Source of the DNA: Paenibacillus sp. PastM-3
Lineage (GTDB): Bacteria; Bacillota; Bacilli; Paenibacillales; Paenibacillaceae
Assembly: GCF_029893965.1 (NCBI RefSeq)
Contig: NZ_JARXXP010000042.1
Coordinates: 1-35,908, forward strand
Length of the DNA: 35,908 nt
Direction of reading: 5' to 3'
The notes below the pieces were generated by a model that saw nothing but the letters and a program-made list of their open reading frames with translations, was not told the origin of the DNA and ran no database searches. Below, piece after piece: positions 16,220 to 22,656 of the stretch (position 1 is its first letter; every line of letters begins with the position of its first letter). The translations under genes were made by a program, and so were the position numbers.

Positions 16220-16663
16220 CTAGAGCTTCTTCTGCATTCTGACATGCAGAATGCCAGCATCATAGAACGGCTCGTCCGAGATGACCTCGTATCCCTGCTT
16301 GGCATAGAAATTTTCAGCCTGGCACTGCGCGTCCAGCACCGAGAACACAAGGCCCAGCTCCCTGGCTCGCTCTTCTAGCGCCATCAGCAGGACACGGCCG
16401 TACCCCTTGCTGCGGTACTCCTTATGCACAGCGATCCGCTGCAGCTTGGCAGAGCCCGCTTTATAGTAAATCAATCTGCCGGCGGCTACCGGAACGCCGT
16501 CTTCCACAACCAGCAGATGATGCACCTGGTCGCCGATTACATCGTATTCATCGATTTCCTCTTCCGCCGGAACCTGCTGCTCCTCCACGAATACTTTTTT
16601 GCGGATGTCCAGCCCCATCTGAAGCTGTTCCTCCGTAGTTACATGTACGATTTCCGCTGCCAT
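16220..16663 (-). CDS. GNAT-family N-acetyltransferase (YjcF/ElaA-like)
   Basis: A 147-residue GNAT protein. N-terminal IRKKVFVEEQQVPAEEEID is typical of the YjcF/ElaA subgroup; acetyl-CoA binding motif A is KEYRSKGYGRVLL around residues 79-91, followed by ALEERARELG and an AENFYAKQGYE segment. It would transfer an acetyl group from acetyl-CoA to an unknown amine substrate. ATG with GAGAGG upstream. Neighbours give no substrate clue. Confidence 0.88.
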   Translation of the reverse strand: MAAEIVHVTTEEQLQMGLDIRKKVFVEEQQVPAEEEIDEYDVIGDQVHHLLVVEDGVPVAAGRLIYYKAGSAKLQRIAVHKEYRSKGYGRVLLMALEERARELGLVFSVLDAQCQAENFYAKQGYEVISDEPFYDAGILHVRMQKKL

Positions 16664-16774
16664 ATTCTCTGCCTCTCCTCTCTATGTCTAACGACAGTTG
16701 AATTATTATACAGAATTTTTGAATATCTGTATAGGGAAACTGCTGTCCGCCAAAAGGCCGGTTTATACGCAGGT

Positions 16775-16990
16775 TCACTCAGCAGAGTACACTTCAGCAG
16801 GAATGGAACGGTCATACACATCCCGTAATACCGGCGACACCGTTCGATCCATGGGATCCAGGTTGCCGCCCAGTTCTGTCATACTGTGTATCGGGGCGGT
16901 CTTCGATGCCTGATAAGCAGCCGTACAACCGGTAAGGACCAGCAGCAGAGCTGCACAGAGGCCTGTAATGCTCTTCCTGTATGTGCTCAT
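16775..16990 (-). CDS. Small lipoprotein, 71 aa
   Basis: A signal sequence with basic N-region (STYRKS), hydrophobic core (GLCAALLLVLTG) and lipobox LTGC gives predicted lipidation on C22. The mature part is only 50 residues, hydrophilic, containing ELGGNLDPMDRTVSPVLRDVYDRS, with no domain I recognise. Start preceded by a GGAGGAGAG site. Anchored to the outer face of the membrane if exported. Function unknown. Confidence 0.72.
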   Translation of the reverse strand: MSTYRKSITGLCAALLLVLTGCTAAYQASKTAPIHSMTELGGNLDPMDRTVSPVLRDVYDRSIPAEVYSAE

Positions 16991-17065
16991 ATCATTCTCT
17001 CCTCCTAATCAGAACTGCTGTTTCCAGCTTTGACGTTTAGGCAGGATATTAAACGGTCTGGCCTT

Positions 17066-17179
17066 ATGCCAACGGCTCCCTGCATTCAAGACCAGACCCT
17101 GCTGTTTGAGCGGATTGATCTGCAGCAGATCGAGGAAGAGACAGAGCGGCTTCAAGCGCAAATTAGCGGGGCAGGTTAG
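17066..17179 (+). pseudogene. 37-codon plus-strand ORF, possible gene remnant
   Basis: In the 260-bp gap between the lipoprotein and NUDIX genes a short plus-strand frame reads in a protein-like way, with LLFERIDLQQIEEETERL in its middle. The pattern recalls the linker after the anticodon-binding domain of some methionyl-tRNA synthetases, but I cannot prove it. It has an ATG but no convincing ribosome site, so a fragment of an older gene is more likely than a functional small protein. The rest of 16991-17253 holds nothing I can support. Confidence 0.28.
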
Positions 17180-17253
17180 AAGTGTAAAAGAAACTTTCGG
17201 GTATAGCCCTGATCCCCCTACGTATGCCGTCCGGGGCACGTTCGGTCGAACCT

Positions 17254-17700
17254 TCAATCGGCTCCCGTCCTGCCCGTCTCCATCTCCAGCAAAAATCGTT
17301 TCACTTCAGCCACAAGCGCAGGAACGATATGCGGGTATGTCACTTCTTCCGGAATATCCGTGAAGCTTTTAATTTCAGCCATTTCATATTGAGGGATCTG
17401 CCCGAATCTTTGGACATCCGCCAGATAGAGCTTGCCGAAGCTCTCGGGCACTCCCTGAATAGCTACCGAATACACACAGACCGGAGTCAAGGAGAACTCC
17501 TCCGCACCGGTCTCTTCATACAGCTCCCTCCCTGCAGCAGCATCCGCCGGTTCATTTGGCTCAATATGCCCACCGGCGAACTCCCACGTAGTCCGTTCAC
17601 GGTGCCTGGCCATGATCCACTGTCCATTCTGCCTTGCCGCAATCACTACATATTTCAGCAAGGCTTCCTCTAAACCTGTTTTATGTATCGTAACTTTCAC
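17254..17700 (-). CDS. NUDIX hydrolase
   Basis: A 148-residue protein with a perfect Nudix box at about 44-66: G-x5-E-x7-REL-x-EE-x-GA (start GHIEPNE, end GRELYEETGA). Nudix enzymes hydrolyse nucleoside diphosphates linked to another moiety; WIMARHRERTTWEFAGG and the length are compatible with an (8-oxo-)dGTPase/YtkD-like enzyme, but substrate choice is not readable. The glutamates of REx2EE bind Mg2+. Cytosolic. Single gene. Confidence 0.88.
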   Translation of the reverse strand: MKVTIHKTGLEEALLKYVVIAARQNGQWIMARHRERTTWEFAGGHIEPNEPADAAAGRELYEETGAEEFSLTPVCVYSVAIQGVPESFGKLYLADVQRFGQIPQYEMAEIKSFTDIPEEVTYPHIVPALVAEVKRFLLEMETGRTGAD

Positions 17701-17838
17701 CGATAACCCACCTTTATCATCTTAATGGTCTTAAACGGCTTCCATTATATATCAGCCGGTTTTTAGCTGTCTCGCTCTTTTCTCATACGAAGATGCATTG
17801 GGTTCCGGCAACATCCGCCGTCTGGTGCTTACAGGACT

Positions 17839-18357
17839 TTAAGTGTCCTTTCGCTTTAGTTCAGCCAGCCGTTCCCATTGCTCCCGGGTCTTGTCCTCCC
17901 CTTTGTAATAATCCACCCGGTCTGCCGACTGGTACAGCTCTTCATAGGGTAAAATATTGATTTTACCCGAATCGGGGTATTCCGCTACATCCAATCCGTT
18001 ATTGGTACGCAAATCAAAATACCTGCAAGGAATCCCCGTATGATTATACAGCTGGTGCGCTCCTTCCGGTCCGGTCTCAAAAAACACAATATCCCCTGCA
18101 CTCAGCTCCTGGATTCCCTCCGGTGTTCTGAGCATGGCCTTCCCCTCTATCATTACAAAGATCTCCTCCGCATTTCTATGAAAATGATATGGATAGGAGT
18201 ACTTTCCGGGATCGAGTGAGCGAATGTCAAAAATCAGATGCTTGGAACCCGCCACGCTAGCCAGCCTCTCACTGGTATGCCAGGCAAACTCCGGTATGGG
18301 AGACTGTTTTGGAGTAAAATCAGTGTTGTTCACATTAAAAATAATTGCCATCAGCAT
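17839..18357 (-). CDS. Cupin-domain protein
   Basis: A 172-residue single cupin. Motif 1 is YHFHRNAEEIFVMIEG (H-x-H and E metal ligands) and motif 2 is GDIVFFETGPEGAHQLYN (second His), with 15-20 residues between them as usual. Such proteins bind a divalent metal and may be isomerases, oxygenases or sensors; no substrate can be assigned. C-terminal part is charged and helical. The ATG follows AAAGG closely; a second ATG two codons later is possible. The intergenic 17701-17838 shows nothing clear. Confidence 0.82.
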   Translation of the reverse strand: MLMAIIFNVNNTDFTPKQSPIPEFAWHTSERLASVAGSKHLIFDIRSLDPGKYSYPYHFHRNAEEIFVMIEGKAMLRTPEGIQELSAGDIVFFETGPEGAHQLYNHTGIPCRYFDLRTNNGLDVAEYPDSGKINILPYEELYQSADRVDYYKGEDKTREQWERLAELKRKDT

Positions 18358-18396
18358 TCATTCCTTTTCTTTAAATTTACATTCAGAAAATAATTG

Positions 18397-18426
18397 TTGC
18401 CATCAGTTAACATCCTGTGTTATTAT
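18397..18426 (+). promoter_or_regulatory. Promoter of tRNA-Val
   Basis: TTGCCA at 18397-18402 and TATTAT at 18421-18426 with an 18-bp spacer; the -10 box ends 12 bp before the tRNA 5' end. Fits a sigma-A promoter for the single tRNA. Confidence 0.55.
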
Positions 18427-18438
18427 AAATTTCGTTGC

Positions 18439-18510
18439 AGGACGGTAGCTCAGCGGGAGAGCACTATCTTGACAGGGTAGGGGTCATGGGTTCGAACCCC
18501 ATCCGTCCTA
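18439..18510 (+). tRNA. tRNA-Val (anticodon GAC)
   Basis: A complete 72-nt cloverleaf: acceptor AGGACGG / CCGTCCT, D stem GCTC/GAGC, anticodon stem CTATC/GGTAG with loop TTGACAG (anticodon GAC, decoding GUC), T stem ATGGG/CCCAT with TTCGAAC loop, discriminator A. CCA is not encoded. It faces the prophage-like block with its 3' end, the usual arrangement when an element integrates into the 3' end of a tRNA and restores it; this makes the 3' half a candidate attachment core. Confidence 0.95.
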
Positions 18511-18516
18511 TACGTG

Positions 18517-18549
18517 AGAAGCCTTATTTTATAAGGCTTCTTTTCTTTT
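18517..18549 (+). terminator. Terminator of tRNA-Val
   Basis: Perfect 10-bp stem AGAAGCCTTA / TAAGGCTTCT with a TTTTA loop followed by TTTCTTTT, 6 bp after the tRNA. Confidence 0.9.
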
Positions 18550-18558
18550 ACCCGGGAA

Positions 18559-18654
18559 TCATTTATCGTCCAAAAATAAAATTGGTGCCCATTTGGTGCC
18601 CTTTACTTTGGTAAAGTTAAAGCTGGTGCCATCTTCGGCACCAGCTTTGTTCAT
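18559..18654 (-). CDS. 31-codon ORF coupled to the HTH gene; possible integrase tail
   Basis: Its ATG overlaps the stop of the excisionase-like gene (ATGA) and GGAAGG lies just upstream, as for other operon members. The product is short, and its second half, KVKGTKWAPILFLDDK, is like the GTK-containing C-termini of tyrosine integrases whose genes end beside tRNA attachment sites. The first half overlaps the inverted repeat at 18619-18648. It could be a real small protein, a chimeric remnant of an integrase gene next to attL, or chance. Confidence 0.3.
   Translation of the reverse strand: MNKAGAEDGTSFNFTKVKGTKWAPILFLDDK
18619..18648. terminator. 12-bp inverted repeat, probable operon terminator
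   Basis: AAAGCTGGTGCC / GGCACCAGCTTT with a 6-base loop, immediately after the last HTH gene. On the minus strand it is followed by only a short T-rich stretch, so termination may be partial. A second small palindrome, CTTTAC-TTTG-GTAAAG, abuts it at 18601-18616, and the direct repeat TGGTGCCC occurs twice at 18583-18600. Confidence 0.5.
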
Positions 18655-18842
18655 CCTTCCAGCCATTTCAGAAATACTTCCTTTGATATTTTTATCATTC
18701 TTCCGACCCGAACCACATGGAATTGACCTGAATTTAGCAACTCATATGTCTGCCGTTCACCTATACCCAGTATCTCTTGTACATCTTTTGCTGTGAGAAC
18801 TGAAGGATAATCTGCTTTTGATTTATATTCAGTTGGATTCAT
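18651..18842 (-). CDS. Excisionase-like helix-turn-helix DNA-binding protein
   Basis: A 63-residue HTH_17/excisionase-family protein: LTAKDVQEILGIGERQTYELLNSG forms the helix-turn-helix and VRVGRMIKISKEVFLKWLE the wing and closing helix. Such proteins bend DNA in phage excision or act as small regulators. It is the last clear operon gene and the closest to the tRNA, which suits a directionality factor, but no integrase is in view. Its start overlaps the ArpU-type gene's stop (ATGA). Confidence 0.82.
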   Translation of the reverse strand: MNPTEYKSKADYPSVLTAKDVQEILGIGERQTYELLNSGQFHVVRVGRMIKISKEVFLKWLEG

Positions 18843-19297
18843 AGTTTATTCCTCTCTTTCTCCACTGCGATATCCAAGGCAAGGGCGATTTGGTAAAATG
18901 CGTTCCTGCGGAACTTCTCGTATTTCTTCTGACTGATTGGCGGGTTGAATTTGTGATTATAAACCACGTAATCAAATACATAGTCCTCTTTCATGTACCG
19001 TTCATCTATTAATAAACGCTCTGACGGATGTAGTCTTTTTACCACTCTTTCAATACGTTCACAGTATAATTGCCTTTCACGCTTCTTATCAATGTTATAT
19101 GCTGCTATGTCCCCTGTCTGGTCGCTAGTTGTACCGGTATATCCCCCTGGAGAATCAGACCATGAAGCTGTAGTGCTTGCCTCCCGATCTTCGAAGGTCG
19201 TTGTTTTATAGATGCGGTATTTCTTAAACGCCGCCTCCACCGCGGCCTGTGTTTTCTTTCTATCCAGTTCCGGCAGTTCAAACGACATCTGTGCCAC
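18839..19297 (-). CDS. ArpU-family phage transcriptional regulator
   Basis: A 152-residue protein. The C-terminal half shows the ArpU/late-regulator pattern seen in Gram-positive phages: RIERVVKRLHPSERLLIDERYM, DYVVYNHKFNPPISQKKYEKFRRNAFYQIALALDI, a sigma-4-like HTH. ArpU-type proteins normally switch on the late genes that follow. Here the next gene is an HTH protein and then the tRNA. The GTG start follows AGGTGA; a hairpin at 19321-19343 separates it from the upstream acidic gene. Confidence 0.82.
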   Translation of the reverse strand: MAQMSFELPELDRKKTQAAVEAAFKKYRIYKTTTFEDREASTTASWSDSPGGYTGTTSDQTGDIAAYNIDKKRERQLYCERIERVVKRLHPSERLLIDERYMKEDYVFDYVVYNHKFNPPISQKKYEKFRRNAFYQIALALDIAVEKERNKL

Positions 19298-19320
19298 TGT
19301 ATCACCTCAGTTAAGTAAGA

Positions 19321-19343
19321 AATCCCCCGGCCGAAGCCGGGGA
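19321..19343 (-). terminator. UUCG-capped hairpin upstream of the ArpU-type gene
   Basis: Minus-strand CCCCGGC-TTCG-GCCGGGG followed by GATTTCTT. It sits in the 57-bp gap between the acidic-protein stop and the ArpU start and would attenuate read-through or protect the upstream mRNA. Confidence 0.75.
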
Positions 19344-19354
19344 GTGTGCATTGT

Positions 19355-19786
19355 TTAAAGCGGCAGATCGTCCGCATCATCAGGCATTGGCGGGCCGTTC
19401 TGATCGTCCAGATCTCCCGGATAATCATCCCCGTCCTGGTCATCATTCAGGTCCTCGCCGTCTTCCTCAGCATCACCTGAGTCCTGTTCATCCCCGTCTC
19501 CTGCCGCAACTGCAGCCTCTTCGAGTGTCATTTGTCCAGCATCAACATGAGCAGTTCCATCTGGATCAATCTTGCCTGAAACGCCCTTGCGCGGTTCCTC
19601 ACGATCGTAATCGTCCAGATCAGCCTGCGAGCTGCTGAAGCTCACGAAGGCCACGCCCGTTTTCTTGATGTTGCGGAGAATGGACACCTGCTCATCCGTG
19701 ATGTTGCCATCAATTGTCAATGTAATTACGTCCTCTTTAGCACCGAATTTGATATCTTTGATCTTAGTAGTCACGTTAGTTTTCAT
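19355..19786 (-). CDS. Phage protein with acidic tail, 143 aa
   Basis: The N-terminal 60 residues look folded (TKIKDIKFGAKEDVITLTIDGN, then SILRNIKKTGVAFVSFSSSQ). From about residue 85 the protein is extremely Asp/Glu-rich and disordered, ending DDADDLPL. I do not recognise the family. The acidic tail might mimic DNA, or, given the D-x-L-P ending, resemble the SSB C-terminal tip (which normally ends in Phe). ATG with GAGAGGGG upstream. Lies between a 59-residue gene and the ArpU-type regulator. Confidence 0.7.
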   Translation of the reverse strand: MKTNVTTKIKDIKFGAKEDVITLTIDGNITDEQVSILRNIKKTGVAFVSFSSSQADLDDYDREEPRKGVSGKIDPDGTAHVDAGQMTLEEAAVAAGDGDEQDSGDAEEDGEDLNDDQDGDDYPGDLDDQNGPPMPDDADDLPL

Positions 19787-19842
19787 AATATTAATTTCCC
19801 CTCTCGGAATATAATTTGGAATAATTCCTGTTGCCTTTCCTG

Positions 19843-20022
19843 TTACCGGGTTGCCCCGCCCTTTTTGATGTACTTATTGTTAAAACCAAGCTGCGGCGCC
19901 GTAATAGTCTGATCCTGGTACTTGCGGGGAGCCGGCGGCTTGTCAGCACCGATAGCCTTGCAATGAACTGCGATCTGCTTCGGCGTCCAGTGAGTGCTCT
20001 CGACATGCTTATAGTCCGTCAT
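19843..20022 (-). CDS. Small phage protein, 59 aa
   Basis: Its ATG overlaps the stop of the upstream small membrane protein gene (ATGA at 20019-20022), which fixes the start. The product contains HWTPKQIAVHCKAIGADKPP and then APRKYQDQTITAPQLGFNNK; basic, no membrane helix, family not recognised. A longer overlapping frame at 19791-20006 is Arg/Ser-rich and looks like a shadow. Confidence 0.68.
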   Translation of the reverse strand: MTDYKHVESTHWTPKQIAVHCKAIGADKPPAPRKYQDQTITAPQLGFNNKYIKKGGATR

Positions 20023-20174
20023 CCCCAGATCACCACCGCGGCCAGCGCGATCAGAGCTGCTAAGGATATGGATGCCATATGCATCAGGCGCTGCCGGTTA
20101 ATCTTGGAGTCATCCTCAGCAGCAAAGACCAGCGCCAGGAAAGCTATGATAGCGAAAACTATCTTAATCCACAT
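20019..20174 (-). CDS. Small two-helix membrane protein, 51 aa
   Basis: Starting at the ATG at 20174 (AAAGGGG about 8 bases upstream) the protein is two hydrophobic helices, IKIVFAIIAFLALVFAAE and MASISLAALIALAAVVIW, joined by a polar DDSKINRQRLMH loop. The start overlaps the end of the preceding coiled-coil gene. Cytoplasmic membrane; could be a holin-like or superinfection protein, but its place in the early operon argues against lysis. Function unknown. Confidence 0.7.
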   Translation of the reverse strand: MWIKIVFAIIAFLALVFAAEDDSKINRQRLMHMASISLAALIALAAVVIWG

Positions 20175-20613
20175 CTGGTTTATCCCCTTTCTTGTTCGCC
20201 AGGGCTGCTTGAGCAAGCGACACAGCGTTTCTCCATGCACCCTCATAACCAATCCCTGTGCAATTTGCGATTTTCTCCAGTGCCTCCCGTTGCCGGGCTA
20301 TGGTCTGCTGTGCCTCCGTCAGTTTGGAATCGAGAAACTTGATCGTGTCGTCCTTTACAGCGAGGGTCTGCTGTGCCTCTGCCAGTCCACCTCTGAGCCT
20401 CTCACATTCTGCAAAATAAGCATCAGAGTTGCTTTCGTGTACCGACGATGTGATCTTCGTTTGATGTAGTTGTCTCTCTGCCTCTTCAAGAGCAGCCAGG
20501 AGCTCAAGCCCCATTACTGATGCCTCATATGCAAGAGAGGAAGCTTTTTCTAAACTTCTTTTGTTGGATTCAAACTTTCTCCTAATCTCTTCTTTCCGTT
20601 CTGGTGTCAGCAT
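20164..20613 (-). CDS. Coiled-coil phage protein, 149 aa
   Basis: Almost entirely helical with long heptad-like stretches (LLAALEEAERQLHQT, CERLRGGLAEAQQTLAVKD, KLTEAQQTIARQREALEKIA). The last 35 residues (NCTGIGYEGAWRNAVSLAQAAL) form a short conserved-looking module often found at the end of phage proteins with coiled coils. The ATG overlaps the ASCH gene stop. Function unknown; likely oligomeric and cytosolic. Confidence 0.7.
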   Translation of the reverse strand: MLTPERKEEIRRKFESNKRSLEKASSLAYEASVMGLELLAALEEAERQLHQTKITSSVHESNSDAYFAECERLRGGLAEAQQTLAVKDDTIKFLDSKLTEAQQTIARQREALEKIANCTGIGYEGAWRNAVSLAQAALANKKGDKPDVD

Positions 20614-21065
20614 TCCGTTCCCCCTTCCCAGTTCCAGAGACTGAGCTGACCCTTAGCCGGCATCGGCTGCGGCAGCTGCTTAATGTCTGCCAGTTCCCAG
20701 GCATATCGTCCGTCGTTATACCAGCCGAATGCTTCTTCCTTCTTTCCGATAGGGTCCTCTCGCATTGTGTTACCGCCGTCCTTCTCAAGGATGACATCCC
20801 CGCGGACACAACGACTAACTTCCCAGCACTCCTCAAGCTTCGCGACGGCTACAACTGCCCCTGTTGGAAGGTTGTCAGCAGTGTAACCGTGCCGGCCCAG
20901 CGCCTCCTTAATTTTCGGAATCTTGCAGGCTTCCCGATCTACCTGCTTGCCGGCATGGATCGCCAGCTCACCTCGATGCTTCGTCTGCCAGCCCCGGGTT
21001 TCAAAATGTTTCTCGCCGAGCGCTATCAGCGCTGCCCAAGGCTGCTTTATGGTTATAGCCTTCAT
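20607..21065 (-). CDS. ASCH-domain protein
   Basis: A 152-residue ASCH/PUA-like fold protein: MKAITIKQPWAALIALGEKHFETRGWQT, RGELAIHAG, GAVVAVAKLEECW and YAWELADI are the family pattern. ASCH domains bind RNA or modified bases, and some are nucleases. The ATG at 21065 overlaps the previous stop (ATGA), so the 15-residue upstream extension is rejected. Residues 140-144, QLSLW, resemble a beta-clamp binding motif (consensus QL[SD]LF). Confidence 0.85.
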   Translation of the reverse strand: MKAITIKQPWAALIALGEKHFETRGWQTKHRGELAIHAGKQVDREACKIPKIKEALGRHGYTADNLPTGAVVAVAKLEECWEVSRCVRGDVILEKDGGNTMREDPIGKKEEAFGWYNDGRYAWELADIKQLPQPMPAKGQLSLWNWEGGTEC

Positions 21066-21334
21066 GGCTGGACCTCTGCAAATTGGATGCGAATATCGTC
21101 TATGCTCCACAAGTATGCAGGCTTACCTGTTTGCTCAATGATCTCCTGGACACTCTTAATCCCTTGAGCTGTGAAAGTCTGCAAACTATCATCCAGCTTC
21201 ACGCATTTCACTGATTCGTCTTTTGCGTCCACATTCCCATCGCTTGCCATCCTACGAGCTGCATCCTCACTTTCAGCGATGACCAAATCTTTGATGTACT
21301 TATTCCAGACGATGGCGTACATATTTAGCTTCAT
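21062..21334 (-). CDS. Hypothetical phage protein, 90 aa
   Basis: A small alpha/beta protein: MYAIVWNKYIKDLVIAESEDAARRMA suggests a strand-helix unit like those of small host-takeover proteins, followed by VKCVKLDDSLQTF. No family recognised. Start overlaps the upstream stop by ATGA; the ATG of the ASCH gene overlaps its own stop, so it is part of the translationally coupled chain 22267-20164. Confidence 0.62.
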   Translation of the reverse strand: MKLNMYAIVWNKYIKDLVIAESEDAARRMASDGNVDAKDESVKCVKLDDSLQTFTAQGIKSVQEIIEQTGKPAYLWSIDDIRIQFAEVQP

Positions 21335-21735
21335 GCTTCTCCCACCTTTCCTGCATCCTCAATGGCCGAAACCCAAAATGTGATGTCCATCGCCAGCTGC
21401 TGATTGTCGGTAGCCTCTGCGTAGGCCATCAGTGCGGCCCGCGCTGCCGGGTCCTTGGCTGGCTTGAGCACAAAATATTGCCCCTCTGCTTCCTGGCCGG
21501 TCTCGCGGTTGATGATCTGGTATTTGTTATAAAGGCCTTCTTTGCGCCTAGCACTTCCGTGTACGCCCAAATTCTCGAATTGCTCTTCCCATGATCCAGC
21601 ATCGAAATCAATAGATTTCCGATGATCATTTAGGACAACAAGGCTACCGTCAGTGATAAGCAGCGCCTGCTCATAAATCTTACCGTTAGTAAACCCGTCG
21701 TTCGATTCACCTGTATATCTCACATCAATAACCAT
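21331..21735 (-). CDS. Hypothetical phage protein, 134 aa
   Basis: Begins with a beta-rich DVRYTGESNDGFTNGKIYEQALLITDGSLVVL segment like other small phage proteins, and ends with a helical C-terminal module (DPAARAALMAYAEATDNQQLAMDI) that includes a YFVLKPAKDP linker. That module resembles a shared tail found on various phage proteins, but I cannot name it. ATG with GGGGGAGG upstream, overlapping the preceding gene by 11 bp. Confidence 0.65.
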   Translation of the reverse strand: MVIDVRYTGESNDGFTNGKIYEQALLITDGSLVVLNDHRKSIDFDAGSWEEQFENLGVHGSARRKEGLYNKYQIINRETGQEAEGQYFVLKPAKDPAARAALMAYAEATDNQQLAMDITFWVSAIEDAGKVGEA

Positions 21736-22267
21736 TAGTTATGCCTCCCCCTTCAATTTTCACGATGCAATCTGGCAGTGCTCCGTATAGCAACCTCCCG
21801 CCTATTCTTGAGATTCGCACCCATATTGGATCGCCAGCATCGCGATGTCGTGTTAATAGCTTCATTGCTCCGCACCAATCAACCTGGTGGGGCTCATATC
21901 TCCAGACTGCAAAGTTATACGATGACCATAAATCTCTACTGGCTACACGCAAGTTATCGTCGCGATAACTCAATTTTCCTTTAGGATTTAATCTCAGATG
22001 ATATTCCATTGGGCTTAATACGTCTGGCGGAATAATCACCTGTACATCGACATGTTCATAGCCGGTCCTCATATTTGGATGGGATTGCACCCATGGTAGG
22101 TTATTAATCTCGATCTGCAGGGCCAGCTCTGATTTGAGCTTTTCATATTCATCCCAGCCTAACGCCTGCCGGCTCTCAGCGATTCTCTCCTGGAGGATCG
22201 TTGCTTCAAGAGATTTCCGAGCCTGAAGCGCCTCCTCGTTCAAAATATCGAACAGATCCAGCTGCAT
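21725..22267 (-). CDS. Hypothetical phage protein with N-terminal clamp-binding motif, 180 aa
   Basis: The very N-terminus is MQLDLFDILNEE: residues 2-6, QLDLF, equal the beta-sliding-clamp binding consensus. A helical region (ARKSLEATILQERIAESRQAL, YEKLKSELALQIEIN) follows, then a globular part with HVDVQVIIPPDVLSP, SYRDDNLRVASRDLW and a C-terminal beta segment. No enzyme motif seen. Site AAAGGAG inside a leader motif shared with two other genes (CCCTATAAAGGAG). A stem-loop lies just upstream at 22289-22315. The protein may be tethered to the replication clamp. Confidence 0.72.
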   Translation of the reverse strand: MQLDLFDILNEEALQARKSLEATILQERIAESRQALGWDEYEKLKSELALQIEINNLPWVQSHPNMRTGYEHVDVQVIIPPDVLSPMEYHLRLNPKGKLSYRDDNLRVASRDLWSSYNFAVWRYEPHQVDWCGAMKLLTRHRDAGDPIWVRISRIGGRLLYGALPDCIVKIEGGGITNGY

Positions 22268-22288
22268 CTGCTTATCAGCTCCTTTATA

Positions 22289-22315
22289 GGGGGAGAGGGT
22301 GGTTAACCCTCCCCC
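22289..22315 (-). terminator. GC-rich stem-loop between two prophage genes
   Basis: GGGGGAGGGT pairs with ACCCTCTCCCCC (2-nt bulge) around a TAACC loop, directly after the stop at 22318. No T tract follows; it runs into CTATAAAGGAG, so it may be a processing or attenuation hairpin rather than a full terminator. Confidence 0.5.
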
Positions 22316-22317
22316 GG

Positions 22318-22623
22318 TTACAATTCAGATATTGGTGATGGCCGGTACCCGCAGGACTCGCAATAACTGCCCGCCTCATCGTGCCCGGTATAGATTTCAT
22401 CCTCACAATCTACACAACCGAGGTCCGGCTCCTCAAAGTCATCATCATCAAAATCCGGCAGGTCATTGTCATAGAGGTCCTGCAGATCGTCATCGTCATA
22501 CTCTTCATCCTCGACCATGATTCGAGCATCGGCCCATTCTGCTCCGCATTTGCTGCACACAATATCTCCGCCGATTTCGCCTGGCGGCATCGGGTTATCG
22601 CAATACTTGCATTCAGGGTGCAT
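22318..22623 (-). CDS. Double zinc-ribbon protein with acidic linker, 101 aa
   Basis: Two C4 zinc ribbons flank a nearly all-acidic stretch: CKYCDNP ... CSKCGAEW near residues 5-31, then EDEEYDDDDLQDLYD with more Asp/Glu (about 38-68), then CVDCEDE ... CESCGYRP near residues 74-95. The layout suggests a nucleic-acid or protein adaptor in which the acidic part could mimic DNA. Family not recognised. Leader GCCCCTATAAGGAG precedes the ATG, with a small GGGC-ATA-GCCC hairpin. Confidence 0.72.
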   Translation of the reverse strand: MHPECKYCDNPMPPGEIGGDIVCSKCGAEWADARIMVEDEEYDDDDLQDLYDNDLPDFDDDDFEEPDLGCVDCEDEIYTGHDEAGSYCESCGYRPSPISEL

Positions 22624-22656
22624 CGTTTATCTCTCCTTATAGGGGCTATGCCCTGA

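Noticed and set aside
17009..17257. 82-codon minus-strand ORF next to the NUDIX gene
   Set aside because: No ribosome site, odd composition and antisense to the better 37-codon remnant.
19791..20006. 71-codon Arg/Ser-rich minus-strand ORF
   Set aside because: It overlaps the 59-residue gene whose start is fixed by an ATGA; its low-complexity composition is typical of a shadow frame.
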